A stretch of 62,934 nucleotides of DNA from Pseudaquidulcibacter saccharophilus (GCF_019455445.1 NZ_JAHWUS010000007.1:1-62934); one strand, 5' to 3'. Shown: positions 53,147-62,458, counted from the first letter of the stretch. Notes: generated by a model from the letters alone, not told the origin. Program-made: numbers and translations.

Positions 53147-54107
53147 TGTTCCAATCAATATCATGCTATTCATCTTGCTATTGTTAATAATGGCGGGTTC
53201 TTTGTTTATTGGCAAAGTTAATGTCCCATTTTCCGAATGGCTTTCAGGTGATTTAAACTCATTAATCATTACCGAACTTCGTGCACCGCGCACAATTATT
53301 GGTGCAATTATTGGTGCGGGGCTTGGCATGTCTGGGGCCGCCATGCAGGGATATTTGCGAAACCCACTTGCCGACCCAGGCATTTTCGGGGTTTCATCGA
53401 GTGCGGCACTAGGTGCAGTGGCATCATTATTTTTTGGATACACCGCATCAGTTTATATATTACCCTTCTTCGCACTTGGTGGGGCGGCAATTGGAATGGC
53501 ATTACTTGCGATGCTTGCCGGACGCCAAGGCAGTTTAATTATGTTCACCCTTGCGGGTATTATTATTTCAAGCCTAACCGGTGCCTTGACCTCATTGCTT
53601 ATTAGCCTTGCGCCAAATCCATTTGTTTCGGGGGAAATTGTTAAGTGGCTTATGGGGGCTTTGACAGATCGCTCTTGGGACGATGTGAAAATCGCATTAC
53701 CGCTCGTAATGATTGGGATGGGCGTTTTGACTTTTAGTGGCAAAAGCCTTGATGCCCTTACCTTGGGTGAAAATACCGCAAAATCTATGGGCGTAAATAT
53801 GGTGCAATTGCAATGGATATTAATCATTGGGGTTGGTTTATGTGTCGGCGCATCGGTCGCTGTTGCGGGGATAATTGGTTTTGTGGGGTTAGTAGTTCCA
53901 CATTTAATGCGCCCCTTTGTCGGGCATAAACCATCTTCTGTCTTGCTACCATCTGCACTTGCGGGGGCAATATTAGTGGTTTCCGCCGATTGCCTTGTTC
54001 GTAGCCTACCTTCAATCACTGAATTACGCCTTGGAATTGCTATGTCGCTTTTGGGTGCGCCATTCTTTTTGATGCTTTTGTTCAAAATGCGTCGCAACAT
54101 AATATGA
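53136..54107 (+). CDS. btuC: Cobalamin ABC transporter permease
   Basis: 323 residues of the FecCD/BtuC family with nine to ten TM helices. LRAPRTIIGAIIGAGLGMSGAAMQGYLRNPLADPGIFGVSSSAALGAV and GFVGLVVPHLMRPFVGHK are the family signatures. Overlaps its neighbours on both sides (11 and possibly 4 nt). Confidence 0.94.
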   Translation: MKNNVPINIMLFILLLLIMAGSLFIGKVNVPFSEWLSGDLNSLIITELRAPRTIIGAIIGAGLGMSGAAMQGYLRNPLADPGIFGVSSSAALGAVASLFFGYTASVYILPFFALGGAAIGMALLAMLAGRQGSLIMFTLAGIIISSLTGALTSLLISLAPNPFVSGEIVKWLMGALTDRSWDDVKIALPLVMIGMGVLTFSGKSLDALTLGENTAKSMGVNMVQLQWILIIGVGLCVGASVAVAGIIGFVGLVVPHLMRPFVGHKPSSVLLPSALAGAILVVSADCLVRSLPSITELRLGIAMSLLGAPFFLMLLFKMRRNII

Positions 54108-54118
54108 TAGGGAATAAA

Positions 54119-54877
54119 ATGATTGAATTTAAAAACCTGTCCTTAAAAATTGGCGAAAGCAATATTTTAAACCATCTTTGCGGTGAAATCCCCAAAGGGA
54201 AAATTACGGTAATTCTGGGGGCGAATGGTGCAGGAAAATCAAGCCTGTTGAAATGTATTGCCTCGATAATAAAACCAAATATTGGCGAGATTTATATTGA
54301 TAAAACCCCAATCTTTGAAATAAAACCCAATGAACGAGCACGCAAAATTGGCTTTTTAGAGCAAAATGGCGACATACATTGGGACGTTAATGTTTCAACC
54401 TTGGTTGAAATGGGATGCCTTGTTAATGACAACCACACCCAAAGCAATTCCGAAGCAATTTATGACGCCTTGACCATAACCGACACTTTGCACCTTAAAG
54501 ACAAGGTCGCATCTAAATTATCCGGTGGCGAAAAATCGCGCGTTTTATTGGCACGGGTTTTGGCCGGTAAACCTGAATATATCCTTGCGGATGAACCATT
54601 GGCAGCACTTGATCCTGCACACCAACTTGATACGCTTGCAAACTTTCGTGATATTGCAGCACGCGGTGTCGGGATTGCGATTGTCTTACATGACTTAACC
54701 TATGCCGCGCGTATTGCCGATGAAGTTATTATGATGAAAAATGGGATAATTATTCAAAAAGGCAAAGCAAATGATGTTCTCACGCCGCAAATAATTGAAG
54801 AAACTTATGGCGTAAAAGTAAAAATCACTGAAAGCGATAATGGCTTTAAAATTATAACCCCGTTTTCGCGAATATAG
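54119..54877 (+). CDS. btuD: Cobalamin ABC transporter ATP-binding protein
   Basis: 252 residues. Walker A GANGAGKSS, signature LSGGEKSRVLLARVLA, Walker B YILADEPLAALDP, switch His VLHDL. An earlier ATG at 54104 overlaps the btuC stop; ATG 54119 has AGGGA before it. Last gene of the operon, followed by a terminator. Confidence 0.93.
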   Translation: MIEFKNLSLKIGESNILNHLCGEIPKGKITVILGANGAGKSSLLKCIASIIKPNIGEIYIDKTPIFEIKPNERARKIGFLEQNGDIHWDVNVSTLVEMGCLVNDNHTQSNSEAIYDALTITDTLHLKDKVASKLSGGEKSRVLLARVLAGKPEYILADEPLAALDPAHQLDTLANFRDIAARGVGIAIVLHDLTYAARIADEVIMMKNGIIIQKGKANDVLTPQIIEETYGVKVKITESDNGFKIITPFSRI

Positions 54878-54903
54878 CTTATAAATCAATGAATAATAAG
54901 GAT

Positions 54904-54938
54904 GGCGCATTAACCTTACATTTAATGCGTCAATTTTT
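54904..54938 (+). terminator. Terminator of the btu operon
   Basis: Stem GGCGCATTAA / TTAATGCGTC (one G-T pair) followed by AATTTTTC. Confidence 0.75.
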
Positions 54939-55022
54939 CACAATATCCCCCCTCGACCTGATTGGTAAAGTTGTATATACCATGCCACAATATAGCAATT
55001 TATAATATTCATCGGAGTGGAA

Positions 55023-55457
55023 ATGCACATTACCCAATATACTAATTATGCCCTGCGGGTTTTGATGTATCTTGATTGTAATCGTGGGCCGGCACGCATT
55101 ATTGATATTGCTGAACGCCATCAAATTTCCCGCAATCATTTAATCAAAATCGTGCAACAATTGGGAAAGCATGGTTATGTCAATACCACACGTGGTAAAG
55201 GCGGCGGTGTTGCTCTTGCCCGCCCCGCAAGCGAGATTAATGTTGGGGAAATTGTTCGCCTTACCGAGGATAGTTTAAATCTGCTTGAATGTTTTGGTGA
55301 TGTAGATTCCAAATGTAAATTGAAAAATGTATGCCGTCTGCAAACGCTTTTTGCCAAAGCATTAAAGGGGTTCTTTGATGTTTTAGATGAGGCAACCATT
55401 GCCGACATTTCGGCCAATCGCAAAGAAATTCTTGCGGCCCTTGGTATGGCGGCATAG
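55023..55457 (+). CDS. Rrf2-family Fe-S regulator, NsrR-like
   Basis: 144 residues. MHITQYTNYALRVLMYLDCN and IVQQLGKHGYVNTTRGKGGGVALARP are typical of NsrR. Three cysteines near residues 93-108 (ECFGDVDSKCKLKNVC) can hold an Fe-S cluster that senses NO. No NO-detoxification gene lies beside it, so the target set is unclear. Start at ATG 55023 with GGAG 6 nt before; a GTG at 55017 is in frame. A dyad GGTA-N10-TACC lies upstream. Confidence 0.85.
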   Translation: MHITQYTNYALRVLMYLDCNRGPARIIDIAERHQISRNHLIKIVQQLGKHGYVNTTRGKGGGVALARPASEINVGEIVRLTEDSLNLLECFGDVDSKCKLKNVCRLQTLFAKALKGFFDVLDEATIADISANRKEILAALGMAA

Positions 55458-55481
55458 TTACGAATCTGCATAAAAGAGTGA

Positions 55482-55886
55482 ATGAAGTTTATTGAACCAC
55501 GCTCGGGCGCAGGTGCGGCAATTGTTGACGGCGCCAAAATCCTTCTTATCAAACGGGTAAAAGAACCCGAGGCATCGCATTGGGGTTTGCCAGGCGGTAA
55601 AATTGATTTATTCGAGACCGCAGAAGCAGCAATCATTCGTGAAGTGAAAGAAGAAATTGGTATTGATTTAAAAGAACCATTTTTGCTTTGCATCTCCGAC
55701 TTGATTGATGAGGAAATTGGTTATCATTGGCTTTCACCAATATATCTTTTTACGGAATATTCGGGTACGCCAATGATTATGGAACCTGAAAAGCATCTTG
55801 GTTTGGGGTGGTTTGATATTGATGCACTTCCAACACCTGTTACCAAAGCGGTTGTTGATGCAATCACCGCATTAAAGGAAAAATAA
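55482..55886 (+). CDS. Nudix hydrolase
   Basis: 134 residues. The Nudix box GGKIDLFETAEAAIIREVKEEIG is complete (REVKEEIG catalytic core). Substrate unknown; the HWGLPGGK and WFDIDALP context resembles ADP-ribose or dNTP-cleaning members. One-base overlap with the next gene (TAATG). Confidence 0.9.
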   Translation: MKFIEPRSGAGAAIVDGAKILLIKRVKEPEASHWGLPGGKIDLFETAEAAIIREVKEEIGIDLKEPFLLCISDLIDEEIGYHWLSPIYLFTEYSGTPMIMEPEKHLGLGWFDIDALPTPVTKAVVDAITALKEK

Positions 55887-56170
55887 TGGCATTTGGGAAA
55901 AACGTTGAAATCTATATTGACGAACCAATAATCATTGAAGATGCGATTGCCGCCATCAAAAAACTTGCCGAGGCCTCGTTAAAAGAAGAAAATTGTCTAT
56001 TTTTCCAATTTTCCCAAGATAGGGATGATCCACGCCACATTTTTTTATGGGAAGTTTTTAAAGATTTGGCAGCCTTTCAAGAACATCACAAACAGCAACA
56101 TACAATTAACTTTATTGGGCAAAAATTATTCCGTAAAATCGCATCAATAAATCTTGATGTTGATTTTTGA
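55886..56170 (+). CDS. Antibiotic biosynthesis monooxygenase (ABM)-fold protein
   Basis: 94 residues with the dimeric ferredoxin-like ABM pattern: ENCLFFQFSQDRDDPRHIFLWEVFKDLAAFQEHHKQQHTINF. The FLWEVF and AFQEHH blocks are typical of YgiN-like proteins. The function of such small ABM proteins is varied. Coupled to the Nudix gene. Confidence 0.75.
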   Translation: MAFGKNVEIYIDEPIIIEDAIAAIKKLAEASLKEENCLFFQFSQDRDDPRHIFLWEVFKDLAAFQEHHKQQHTINFIGQKLFRKIASINLDVDF

Positions 56171-56212
56171 TCAATAATAAAAATGGCCATAACAAAACAA
56201 TAAAGGCACAAA

Positions 56213-56554
56213 ATGATACAGGCACAAACAATTTTTCTTTTGTTACTTTCAAATATTTTTATGACCTTTGCGTGGTATGGTCATTTGAAATTTAAGACCG
56301 CGCCAATTGTAATCGTTGTTTTGGTTTCGTGGTTGATTGCATTTTTTGAATATTGCCTGCAAGTTCCGGCCAACCGCCTTGGCTCTAATGTTATGAGTGC
56401 GGCGCAGTTAAAAGCCATTCAAGAAGTTCTTACGCTTACAGTCTTTGTTATTTTTTCGGTCTATTATCTTAAACAGCCAATAAGTTGGAATATTTTGGCG
56501 GGGTTTATCCTTATCGGTGCAGGGGCAATGTTAATATTCAAACCATGGGGCTAA
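56213..56554 (+). CDS. DUF486 (DMT-like) small membrane protein
   Basis: 113 residues with four TM helices. NIFMTFAWYGHLKF and WLIAFFEYCLQVPANRLGS are the DUF486 hallmark. Thought to be a small transporter of the drug/metabolite group; substrate unknown. Confidence 0.88.
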   Translation: MIQAQTIFLLLLSNIFMTFAWYGHLKFKTAPIVIVVLVSWLIAFFEYCLQVPANRLGSNVMSAAQLKAIQEVLTLTVFVIFSVYYLKQPISWNILAGFILIGAGAMLIFKPWG

Positions 56555-56573
56555 ATTCAATTGGGTTAAATTT

Positions 56574-56599
56574 AAAAAGGGCGCCAAACGCGCCCTTTT
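56574..56599. terminator. Bidirectional terminator between DUF486 and the TonB receptor gene
   Basis: Stem GGGCGC / GCGCCC with A-rich and TTTT flanks, between convergent genes. Confidence 0.8.
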
Positions 56600-56601
56600 C
56601 A

Positions 56602-58668
56602 CTAGAATTTATATTTTATACCAAACCGTAGCTGTCGCGGCTCTGAAATATGATAAACAATATCATCAACCCCGTCGGTTGGCTCACCCTGCAAACGTGT
56701 GGTGTAATAATAGTCAATGTCGTGGCCTTTTGAATCAAAGGCATTTAGCAATTCCAACACAAATTCCATTTTTGAATGTGTTGCATAGGATGCCCGGAAA
56801 TTGACCATGGTTGATGATTTTCCAAAAACGCTTTTGTCTTCTGACAAATTACGTTTACCAAGATAACGAACGCGTGCGCCGAAATTATAATGGTCAAACA
56901 TGGTGGTAACACCAAATTCAGCAGAGGATTTTATCGCCCCCGGTATCCCATCTTCTGCGGCGGGAACATCTTTTAATTTGCCGTCATTGGTCGCATAAAC
57001 ACCATCAATTGCCAACCATTGTTTTGGACGCCAAAACCCTGTTACTTCGACACCGTGTCGCTTGCCACCATTGGTTGGCACAACTTCACCGGCATCTGCG
57101 GCATAAACAAGCTCGGAATCTATTTCGCTTTGCCATATATCAGCGGTTAGGATTAATCCGCGCCGCTCATAACGTGCGCCAATTTCCTGCATATGCCCTT
57201 TTACAAGACCAGGTGCAGGATCGGTTGGGTTGGTAACACCGCGTGCATCGTTGGAATGGAAACCTTCGCCCCAATTAGCATAAAGGGCAATTTGCTGATT
57301 AAGGCGATATTTAAGCCCGAATTTGGGTGAAACAATCTGGTCATCAATTTTGTTTGACCATGAATTGCCTTCTTTGCCATGGCTTTCAAAACTATAAAAA
57401 TCGCCGCGTAAGCCCAATAACATCTCTAGCTTATCTGTGATTTTTAAATTTGCCTCACTATAAATCCCTAATGAGCCTTCTTTGACTGCAAACCGTGCCT
57501 TATTATAATCAACAATTCCATTAATCGCATGATCAAGCCCTATGTCAGATATATCATCATACCGCCCCTCAAGACCCGTGGTTAATGTCAATCTATCATT
57601 AATTGTGAAGGTCTTTTCGGCACGCCCACCAATGGCATTAAGCGATTCAAATTGGCGAATTTCATCGCCATCAACCGGATTATCAAGATAGAATGTGAAG
57701 TTTGATAATAAGTGCCAATTATAATGTTGCAACCATGCCGTTACTTTCCAATCGGCACCATAAAGACCACCTGTTAAAACCTGTCGCGAAGTGCGTCCAA
57801 ACAAGTTCTTATCAAGGCTATCATATGGTGAAGTTAGAATTGTTCCAACCGCGCGCGATGGGATTTGGTCGGTTGGATACCAACTTGCATCATAGGTATT
57901 AATCGCGATTTTAAACTTACCAAAGCTGGTGGGATGGGTATATTTTATTAAGCCAGAAAAACCATTAAAATCTTCTGGCACTGTCCATGGGCCATCTTGG
58001 TGTTTATATTGCCCCAATACAAGTAAATCGCCATCACCGATTTTAAAGGAACTTCCACCAACAATACGATTATAATCATATGTGCCATATTCAGCGGTCA
58101 CAAATGGGTCCAAAATATCAAGTGTGGTAATTGCCGCCCGACCAGTAAAATTAAAATCCCCGGCATCAGCACGATATGGCCCTTTACGATATTCAACATA
58201 GCCAACCGATTCAGGTATTAGGCCATTAACATCAAGATAACCCTGACCATGTCCATGAGTTAGAAAATTCACGGGGAAATCATCGATAGTGGTCGCAAAA
58301 TCAGTTCCGTGATCAAGGTTGAAACCACGAAGGAAATATTGGTTCGCCTTGCCCCCGCCTGAGTGTTGGGTTGCAATGAGCCCTGGGACTGCCTCCAAAA
58401 TTTCGCCAGGTCTTAGAATGGGGCGCGCCCGTAATTCCGAACCACTTACCCGCCCTTCTGATGCGGAAACAGCGGTTTCTATGCGCCGCTCTGCCCGTCC
58501 GAAAACAATCACTACTTCGGGATTATGGGAATGGTTTTGTGGGTTTAATTCTTCTTTTTTATCTTCTGACGCATATGCAAATCCAGCAACCAAAAGCGCA
58601 GAAGTTGATATTGTCGATGCTAGCATGATTGCAGCACCTTTTTTAAAAGATGGTATATTTTTAAACAT
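56602..58668 (-). CDS. TonB-dependent receptor, substrate unknown
   Basis: 688 residues. Signal peptide ends AGFAYASED; a His-containing stretch (NPQNHSHNPEVVIVFGRA) precedes the plug. The plug reads RPGEILEAVPGLIATQHSGGGKANQYFLRGFNLDHGTDFATTIDDFPVN with FLTHGHGQGYLDVNGL. The barrel ends RFGIKYKF. His-rich plug motifs and a DUF2946-like neighbour hint at metal uptake (copper is one option), which is inference. Confidence 0.9.
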   Translation of the reverse strand: MFKNIPSFKKGAAIMLASTISTSALLVAGFAYASEDKKEELNPQNHSHNPEVVIVFGRAERRIETAVSASEGRVSGSELRARPILRPGEILEAVPGLIATQHSGGGKANQYFLRGFNLDHGTDFATTIDDFPVNFLTHGHGQGYLDVNGLIPESVGYVEYRKGPYRADAGDFNFTGRAAITTLDILDPFVTAEYGTYDYNRIVGGSSFKIGDGDLLVLGQYKHQDGPWTVPEDFNGFSGLIKYTHPTSFGKFKIAINTYDASWYPTDQIPSRAVGTILTSPYDSLDKNLFGRTSRQVLTGGLYGADWKVTAWLQHYNWHLLSNFTFYLDNPVDGDEIRQFESLNAIGGRAEKTFTINDRLTLTTGLEGRYDDISDIGLDHAINGIVDYNKARFAVKEGSLGIYSEANLKITDKLEMLLGLRGDFYSFESHGKEGNSWSNKIDDQIVSPKFGLKYRLNQQIALYANWGEGFHSNDARGVTNPTDPAPGLVKGHMQEIGARYERRGLILTADIWQSEIDSELVYAADAGEVVPTNGGKRHGVEVTGFWRPKQWLAIDGVYATNDGKLKDVPAAEDGIPGAIKSSAEFGVTTMFDHYNFGARVRYLGKRNLSEDKSVFGKSSTMVNFRASYATHSKMEFVLELLNAFDSKGHDIDYYYTTRLQGEPTDGVDDIVYHISEPRQLRFGIKYKF

Positions 58669-58721
58669 GGTAAATCCTATAACAAATATCGCCTTAAGAG
58701 GCTAAAAAACAATGAAATTTG

Positions 58722-59162
58722 TTATAGTGTTTGTGGCGGCCCTGTTTGCGGGGGTGGTGGCGATGCAATATTTTGTATTAGATACAGGCAATTACAATAG
58801 CTATATGCCGGCGCATTAAAAATTGCGGGTATAAAAATCACAAAGCCAACATAATCACGCGCAATAAAGGCAATTTTTACAAGATTATTTGCTGGCTCTA
58901 ATTTATTGGTTGTCTTTTTCTCGCTAGTTTTATGTAATGCGCCAAAACTGTGGTCAAAAACAACAATTGAGTAAAGTTTCAAAAACTCCTCAAAACCACC
59001 GCGTCCATCACTTTTGCTAAAGGTGGCCATTGGCTGCGGATTATTGGCATAACCAATGTCAAAGCCTTGGGGGACGATAAGGCGAACCAATATCGCAAGG
59101 GCAAGAAACAATTTTACCGCCCGACACCGTAAACCAAGTGATTTCACCGACAATTCAACCAT
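58722..59162 (-). CDS. Small exported or membrane protein, DUF2946-like
   Basis: 146 residues. The N terminus (VKLFLALAILVRLIVPQGFDIG) is a hydrophobic segment like those of DUF2946 proteins, and the C terminus has a Pro-rich end (SPPPPQTGPPQTL) also seen there. The middle is not recognisable, and the usual Cys/His motifs are not evident, apart from SYCNCLY. Upstream of and on the same strand as the TonB receptor. Assignment tentative. Confidence 0.5.
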   Translation of the reverse strand: MVELSVKSLGLRCRAVKLFLALAILVRLIVPQGFDIGYANNPQPMATFSKSDGRGGFEEFLKLYSIVVFDHSFGALHKTSEKKTTNKLEPANNLVKIAFIARDYVGFVIFIPAIFNAPAYSYCNCLYLIQNIASPPPPQTGPPQTL

Positions 59163-59222
59163 AGTCTTTTATAGAACAATCCCTATAAAAACACAATTAT
59201 AGCGGGGATTATGCCGCACCTA

Positions 59223-59792
59223 TCATTTAAAAAACTGCTTGCGGTTTTCACGCCACTCATCGCGATTTTGCCCCCACGCATCAACATCAAGATGGGCATA
59301 TGGCGCAGGTAATTGGGTTTTACCCAAATTGGTTGAACCAAGGCGCTTGGCAATATTCTGTGATGGAATATTTTCTGGCGCTATGCAATGGATTAATTTT
59401 TCCCAACCTAAAACGTCAAAAGCATAGTCCATTGTTGCGACCGCCGCCTCACGCGCATAGCCTTTGCCTTGTGCGGCTTTGTTCAGCCCCCAGCCAACTT
59501 CATATTCTGGCCAGCCATAAGGATGTATTGGGCCAATACGGCCAAGCCATTCGCCAGTTTCTTTTTCAACAAGGCAAAACATGGAAAAACCCCACATATG
59601 CCACGAACCCGCAAGTGCATTAAAAGTTCGCCACGCGACCGCTTTGGGTTGAACGCCGCCAAGAAATTTCATCACATCTTCATCGGCATGCATTTCAGCA
59701 AATGCATCAAAATCTTCTTTTACAGGCGGACGCAAATAAAGGCGTTCGGTTTCCAAGGTTGGCCCTAAGGTAGATGTTTTAATTATTGTCAT
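59223..59792 (-). CDS. GNAT N-acetyltransferase, RimJ/RimL-like
   Basis: 189 residues. LETERLYLRPPVKEDFDAFAEM, GWGLNKAAQGKGYAREAAVA and APENIPSQNIAKRLGSTNLGKTQL place it in the RimJ/RimL group. The start overlaps the stop of another acetyltransferase by 14 nt. Closest relative in the window is the gene at 31.9-32.4 kb. Confidence 0.87.
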   Translation of the reverse strand: MTIIKTSTLGPTLETERLYLRPPVKEDFDAFAEMHADEDVMKFLGGVQPKAVAWRTFNALAGSWHMWGFSMFCLVEKETGEWLGRIGPIHPYGWPEYEVGWGLNKAAQGKGYAREAAVATMDYAFDVLGWEKLIHCIAPENIPSQNIAKRLGSTNLGKTQLPAPYAHLDVDAWGQNRDEWRENRKQFFK

Positions 59793-60297
59793 ATTTTAAA
59801 TACCAAATTTCTACGTCTGTTTCTTTTAATTCTTCTGGAACTTTATTGGTTCCAATATTCTTTGCACCTAATTTTTCGGCTAGTTTTACCGAAGATAAAT
59901 TTCTTGGCGATATGCAAAAATAAAAATCGTCAAAACCAAATCTATTGTTGCACCATTCAAGAACCGCTTTTGCCGCTTCTATTGCAAAGCCTTTGCCCTG
60001 AAATTTTGGCAAAAAGCCCCAACCAAATTCAACAAATTCATTCGTTGCACGGGTTGTCACACCAATCTGCCCCATCCATTCGCCATTATCAGCCCAAAAG
60101 GCCGAAAAGAAACCATAACCATGCTTTTGAAAATATTCGACCTCTTTTACAAATTTATCGGTAGCGGCCTCTATGGTTTGCACCCCACCAGTATAAAGCT
60201 TGAAAATTTCATCTTGTTGTGATGCAACAAATGGAACCAAATCACCATCGACAATAGGCTTCATTACAAGTCGTTCGGATTTGACTATGTTATTCAT
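59779..60297 (-). CDS. GNAT N-acetyltransferase
   Basis: 172 residues. SERLVMKPIVDGDLVPF, EFGWGFLPKFQGKGFAIEAAKAVLEW and SPRNLSSVKLAEKLGAKNIG show the GNAT fold with its acetyl-CoA loop. Its start codon lies in the last codons of aroA (8-nt overlap), so its translation is coupled to aroA. Substrate unknown. Confidence 0.87.
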   Translation of the reverse strand: MNNIVKSERLVMKPIVDGDLVPFVASQQDEIFKLYTGGVQTIEAATDKFVKEVEYFQKHGYGFFSAFWADNGEWMGQIGVTTRATNEFVEFGWGFLPKFQGKGFAIEAAKAVLEWCNNRFGFDDFYFCISPRNLSSVKLAEKLGAKNIGTNKVPEELKETDVEIWYLKYDNN

Positions 60298-61621
60298 GGT
60301 TCACAATACTTGCGCCTAATTCGGTCATTAATTCTGTGAAATTAGGGAATGAGGTTTTAATCATTTCCGCCTCATCAACCTGCACCGCCTCTTTTGCCGC
60401 CGTTCCAAACACCAAGAAAGACATGGCAATACGGTGGTCGCCATGTGTGGTGATTGACACGCCACCATTCGGCTTGTTACCCGCGCCCTTGCCATTTACA
60501 ACAAGTTTTTCTGGCCCCTCTTCAACATCGACACCGCATGCAGTTAAACCATCCGCCATTAATTTTATGCGGTCGCTTTCTTTTACGCGCAACTCACCAA
60601 TGCCATCCATAATGGTTTGACCATCTGCAAATGCCGCCGCAACCGAAAGGATTGGATATTCATCAATCATTGATGGCGCGCGTTCTTTGGGAACTGTTAT
60701 ACCTTTTAATTCAGAATAAATGGCACGAATATCGGCAATTCTTTCGCCGGCAATAAGTCGCTCATTATAGATTTCAAGATTTGCACCCATTTCTTTTAGG
60801 CATTCAAAAATACCAGCACGCAATGGATTAATCATAACATTTTCAATGGTAACGTCCGAACCTTCGGTAATTAATGCCGTAACCACCAAAAATGCCGCCG
60901 AAGATGGATCCCCAGGAACCATAACTTCCGTTCCTTGCAAAACTGCCTTGCCTTTAACAGAGGCGCAAAGCCCCTGTGGATGGTCTTCAATAGTTACATC
61001 AACCCCAAAAGCACGCAGCATGTTTTCGGTATGGTCGCGCGAAGGCTTTTTCTCAATGACAGATGTCACACCATCGGCACGAAGCCCGCATAAAAGAATC
61101 GCACTTTTCACCTGTGCAGAGCCTTTGGTGGAAAAATACTCAATCGGCTTTACTTCATTTGTGCCAATAACCACACATGGCAAAAGACCATTTTCACGCA
61201 TCTGGTATTTTACGCCCATTTGCGCAAGTGGATCCAGAATCCTTGCCATTGGGCGCGAACGCAATGAGTTATCGCCGGTAAAAAACGAATTTATCGGATA
61301 TGAGCCGGCAACGCCCATAGTAAGGCGAACCCCAGTTCCAGCATTACCGAAATCAATGAAATCATTAGGCTCTTGGAAGCCCTTTTCGCCCAAACCACCA
61401 ACTTCCCAATGGCCATCACCCAATTGGCGCACGTCCGCACCAAATGCTTTCATCGCTTTTGCGGTTGATAGGATATCGGCACCTTCCAATAGTCCAGAGA
61501 TTTTTGTTACGCCTTCTGCCATTGCGCCCAAAATAAGCGAACGGTGTGAAATTGACTTATCGCCCGGGGCATTAACTGTTCCAATTAAGCGGTTGGTCGG
61601 GCTAGCAATTAGGTAAGACAA
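60290..61621 (-). CDS. aroA: 3-phosphoshikimate 1-carboxyvinyltransferase (EPSP synthase)
   Basis: 443 residues. NAPGDKSISHRSLILGAMAEG (substrate Lys), FGNAGTGVRLTMG and GDHRIAMSFLV are the family signatures. It joins PEP and shikimate-3-phosphate in the shikimate pathway. I favour TTG 61621 as start because AAGGA stands 7 nt before it; a TTG at 61636 is also in frame. The order with divergent TIGR02300 upstream is conserved, but cmk does not follow. Two acetyltransferases do. Confidence 0.95.
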   Translation of the reverse strand: MSYLIASPTNRLIGTVNAPGDKSISHRSLILGAMAEGVTKISGLLEGADILSTAKAMKAFGADVRQLGDGHWEVGGLGEKGFQEPNDFIDFGNAGTGVRLTMGVAGSYPINSFFTGDNSLRSRPMARILDPLAQMGVKYQMRENGLLPCVVIGTNEVKPIEYFSTKGSAQVKSAILLCGLRADGVTSVIEKKPSRDHTENMLRAFGVDVTIEDHPQGLCASVKGKAVLQGTEVMVPGDPSSAAFLVVTALITEGSDVTIENVMINPLRAGIFECLKEMGANLEIYNERLIAGERIADIRAIYSELKGITVPKERAPSMIDEYPILSVAAAFADGQTIMDGIGELRVKESDRIKLMADGLTACGVDVEEGPEKLVVNGKGAGNKPNGGVSITTHGDHRIAMSFLVFGTAAKEAVQVDEAEMIKTSFPNFTELMTELGASIVNHE

Positions 61622-61741
61622 GAGTTTTTCCTTCAATTTTTAATGTTAACTGCAAAAAATACAGTAAAAATAGCATAGTGGTTTTGACTTATCATATTAA
61701 GCATGGCAAGCGACTTTTCATAAAAATTGGAGCAAATACCA

Positions 61742-62257
61742 GTGCCAAAGCTTGATTTAGGTCAAAAACAGATGTGCCCGTCATGTGGGGCGAAATTTTA
61801 TGACTTGGGCAAACGCCCTGCAAAATGTCCGAAATGTGGAAATGCATTCGACCCTGATGATGAATTGGTTGTTGCAACCCGTCAGGCTGCACGCATGTCT
61901 TCACTTGATGTTGAAGAAACAAGTGTTGAGGATGATGAAGATGAGGATGCGGTTGTAAAAGTAAAAGCAGTCGATCCTGATGCTGAAGAAGAAATGGACG
62001 TTGAAGAAGTCACCAAAGAAATCGACATTGAGGCAATGGACGATGGTGACCTTATTATGGGTTCTGATGGCGATGACGACGAAGATGTTGTCGGCGGCAG
62101 TGATTCTATCCCTGAAGGCTTCTCTGAACAAGATTTGGATGAAGACGAAGAATTGGTTGACGAAGAAATTCCATTCATCGAAGGCGAAGACGAACTTCTT
62201 GATGAAGAATTGGGCGATCTTGATCTTGACGATCTTGACGAAGGTAAAGAGCCTTAA
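61742..62257 (+). CDS. TIGR02300 family zinc-ribbon acidic protein
   Basis: 171 residues from GTG 61742, with GGAG about 9 nt before it. The N-terminal zinc ribbon is MCPSCGAKFYDLGKRPAKCPKCG. The rest is very acidic (Asp/Glu over about 100 residues). TIGR02300 proteins are found next to aroA in alphaproteobacteria; function unknown. Confidence 0.9.
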   Translation: MPKLDLGQKQMCPSCGAKFYDLGKRPAKCPKCGNAFDPDDELVVATRQAARMSSLDVEETSVEDDEDEDAVVKVKAVDPDAEEEMDVEEVTKEIDIEAMDDGDLIMGSDGDDDEDVVGGSDSIPEGFSEQDLDEDEELVDEEIPFIEGEDELLDEELGDLDLDDLDEGKEP

Positions 62258-62280
62258 TTCTTTCAAACACTAATAAAAAC

Positions 62281-62305
62281 GGCGGCCCAAGTGGTCGCCT
62301 TTTTT
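62281..62305 (+). terminator. Terminator of the TIGR02300 gene
   Basis: Stem GGCGGCC / GGTCGCC (one mismatch), loop CAAGT, then TTTTTT. Confidence 0.75.
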
Positions 62306-62383
62306 GTGCAAAAAATATGACACTTAAAGCCTTTAGCGCTTGATAAGACGTATTTTGCTATTTATACGAAATTCATCCTTTTT

Positions 62384-62458
<75 letters not shown>

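Noticed and set aside
53453-54100. 215-codon minus-strand frame opposite btuC
   Set aside because: Antisense to a well-identified permease inside a tight operon; composition reflects the complement of hydrophobic codons.
31914-60297. Three similar GNAT genes as evidence of a recent duplication or a mobile element
   Set aside because: They differ widely in sequence and there are no repeats or transposase genes nearby; old members of a large family is the simpler reading.
60846-61616. 256-codon open frame on the plus strand opposite aroA
   Set aside because: It lies wholly antisense to a certain gene, has a low-complexity Ser/Thr/Pro composition and no ribosome binding site; it is a frame shadow.
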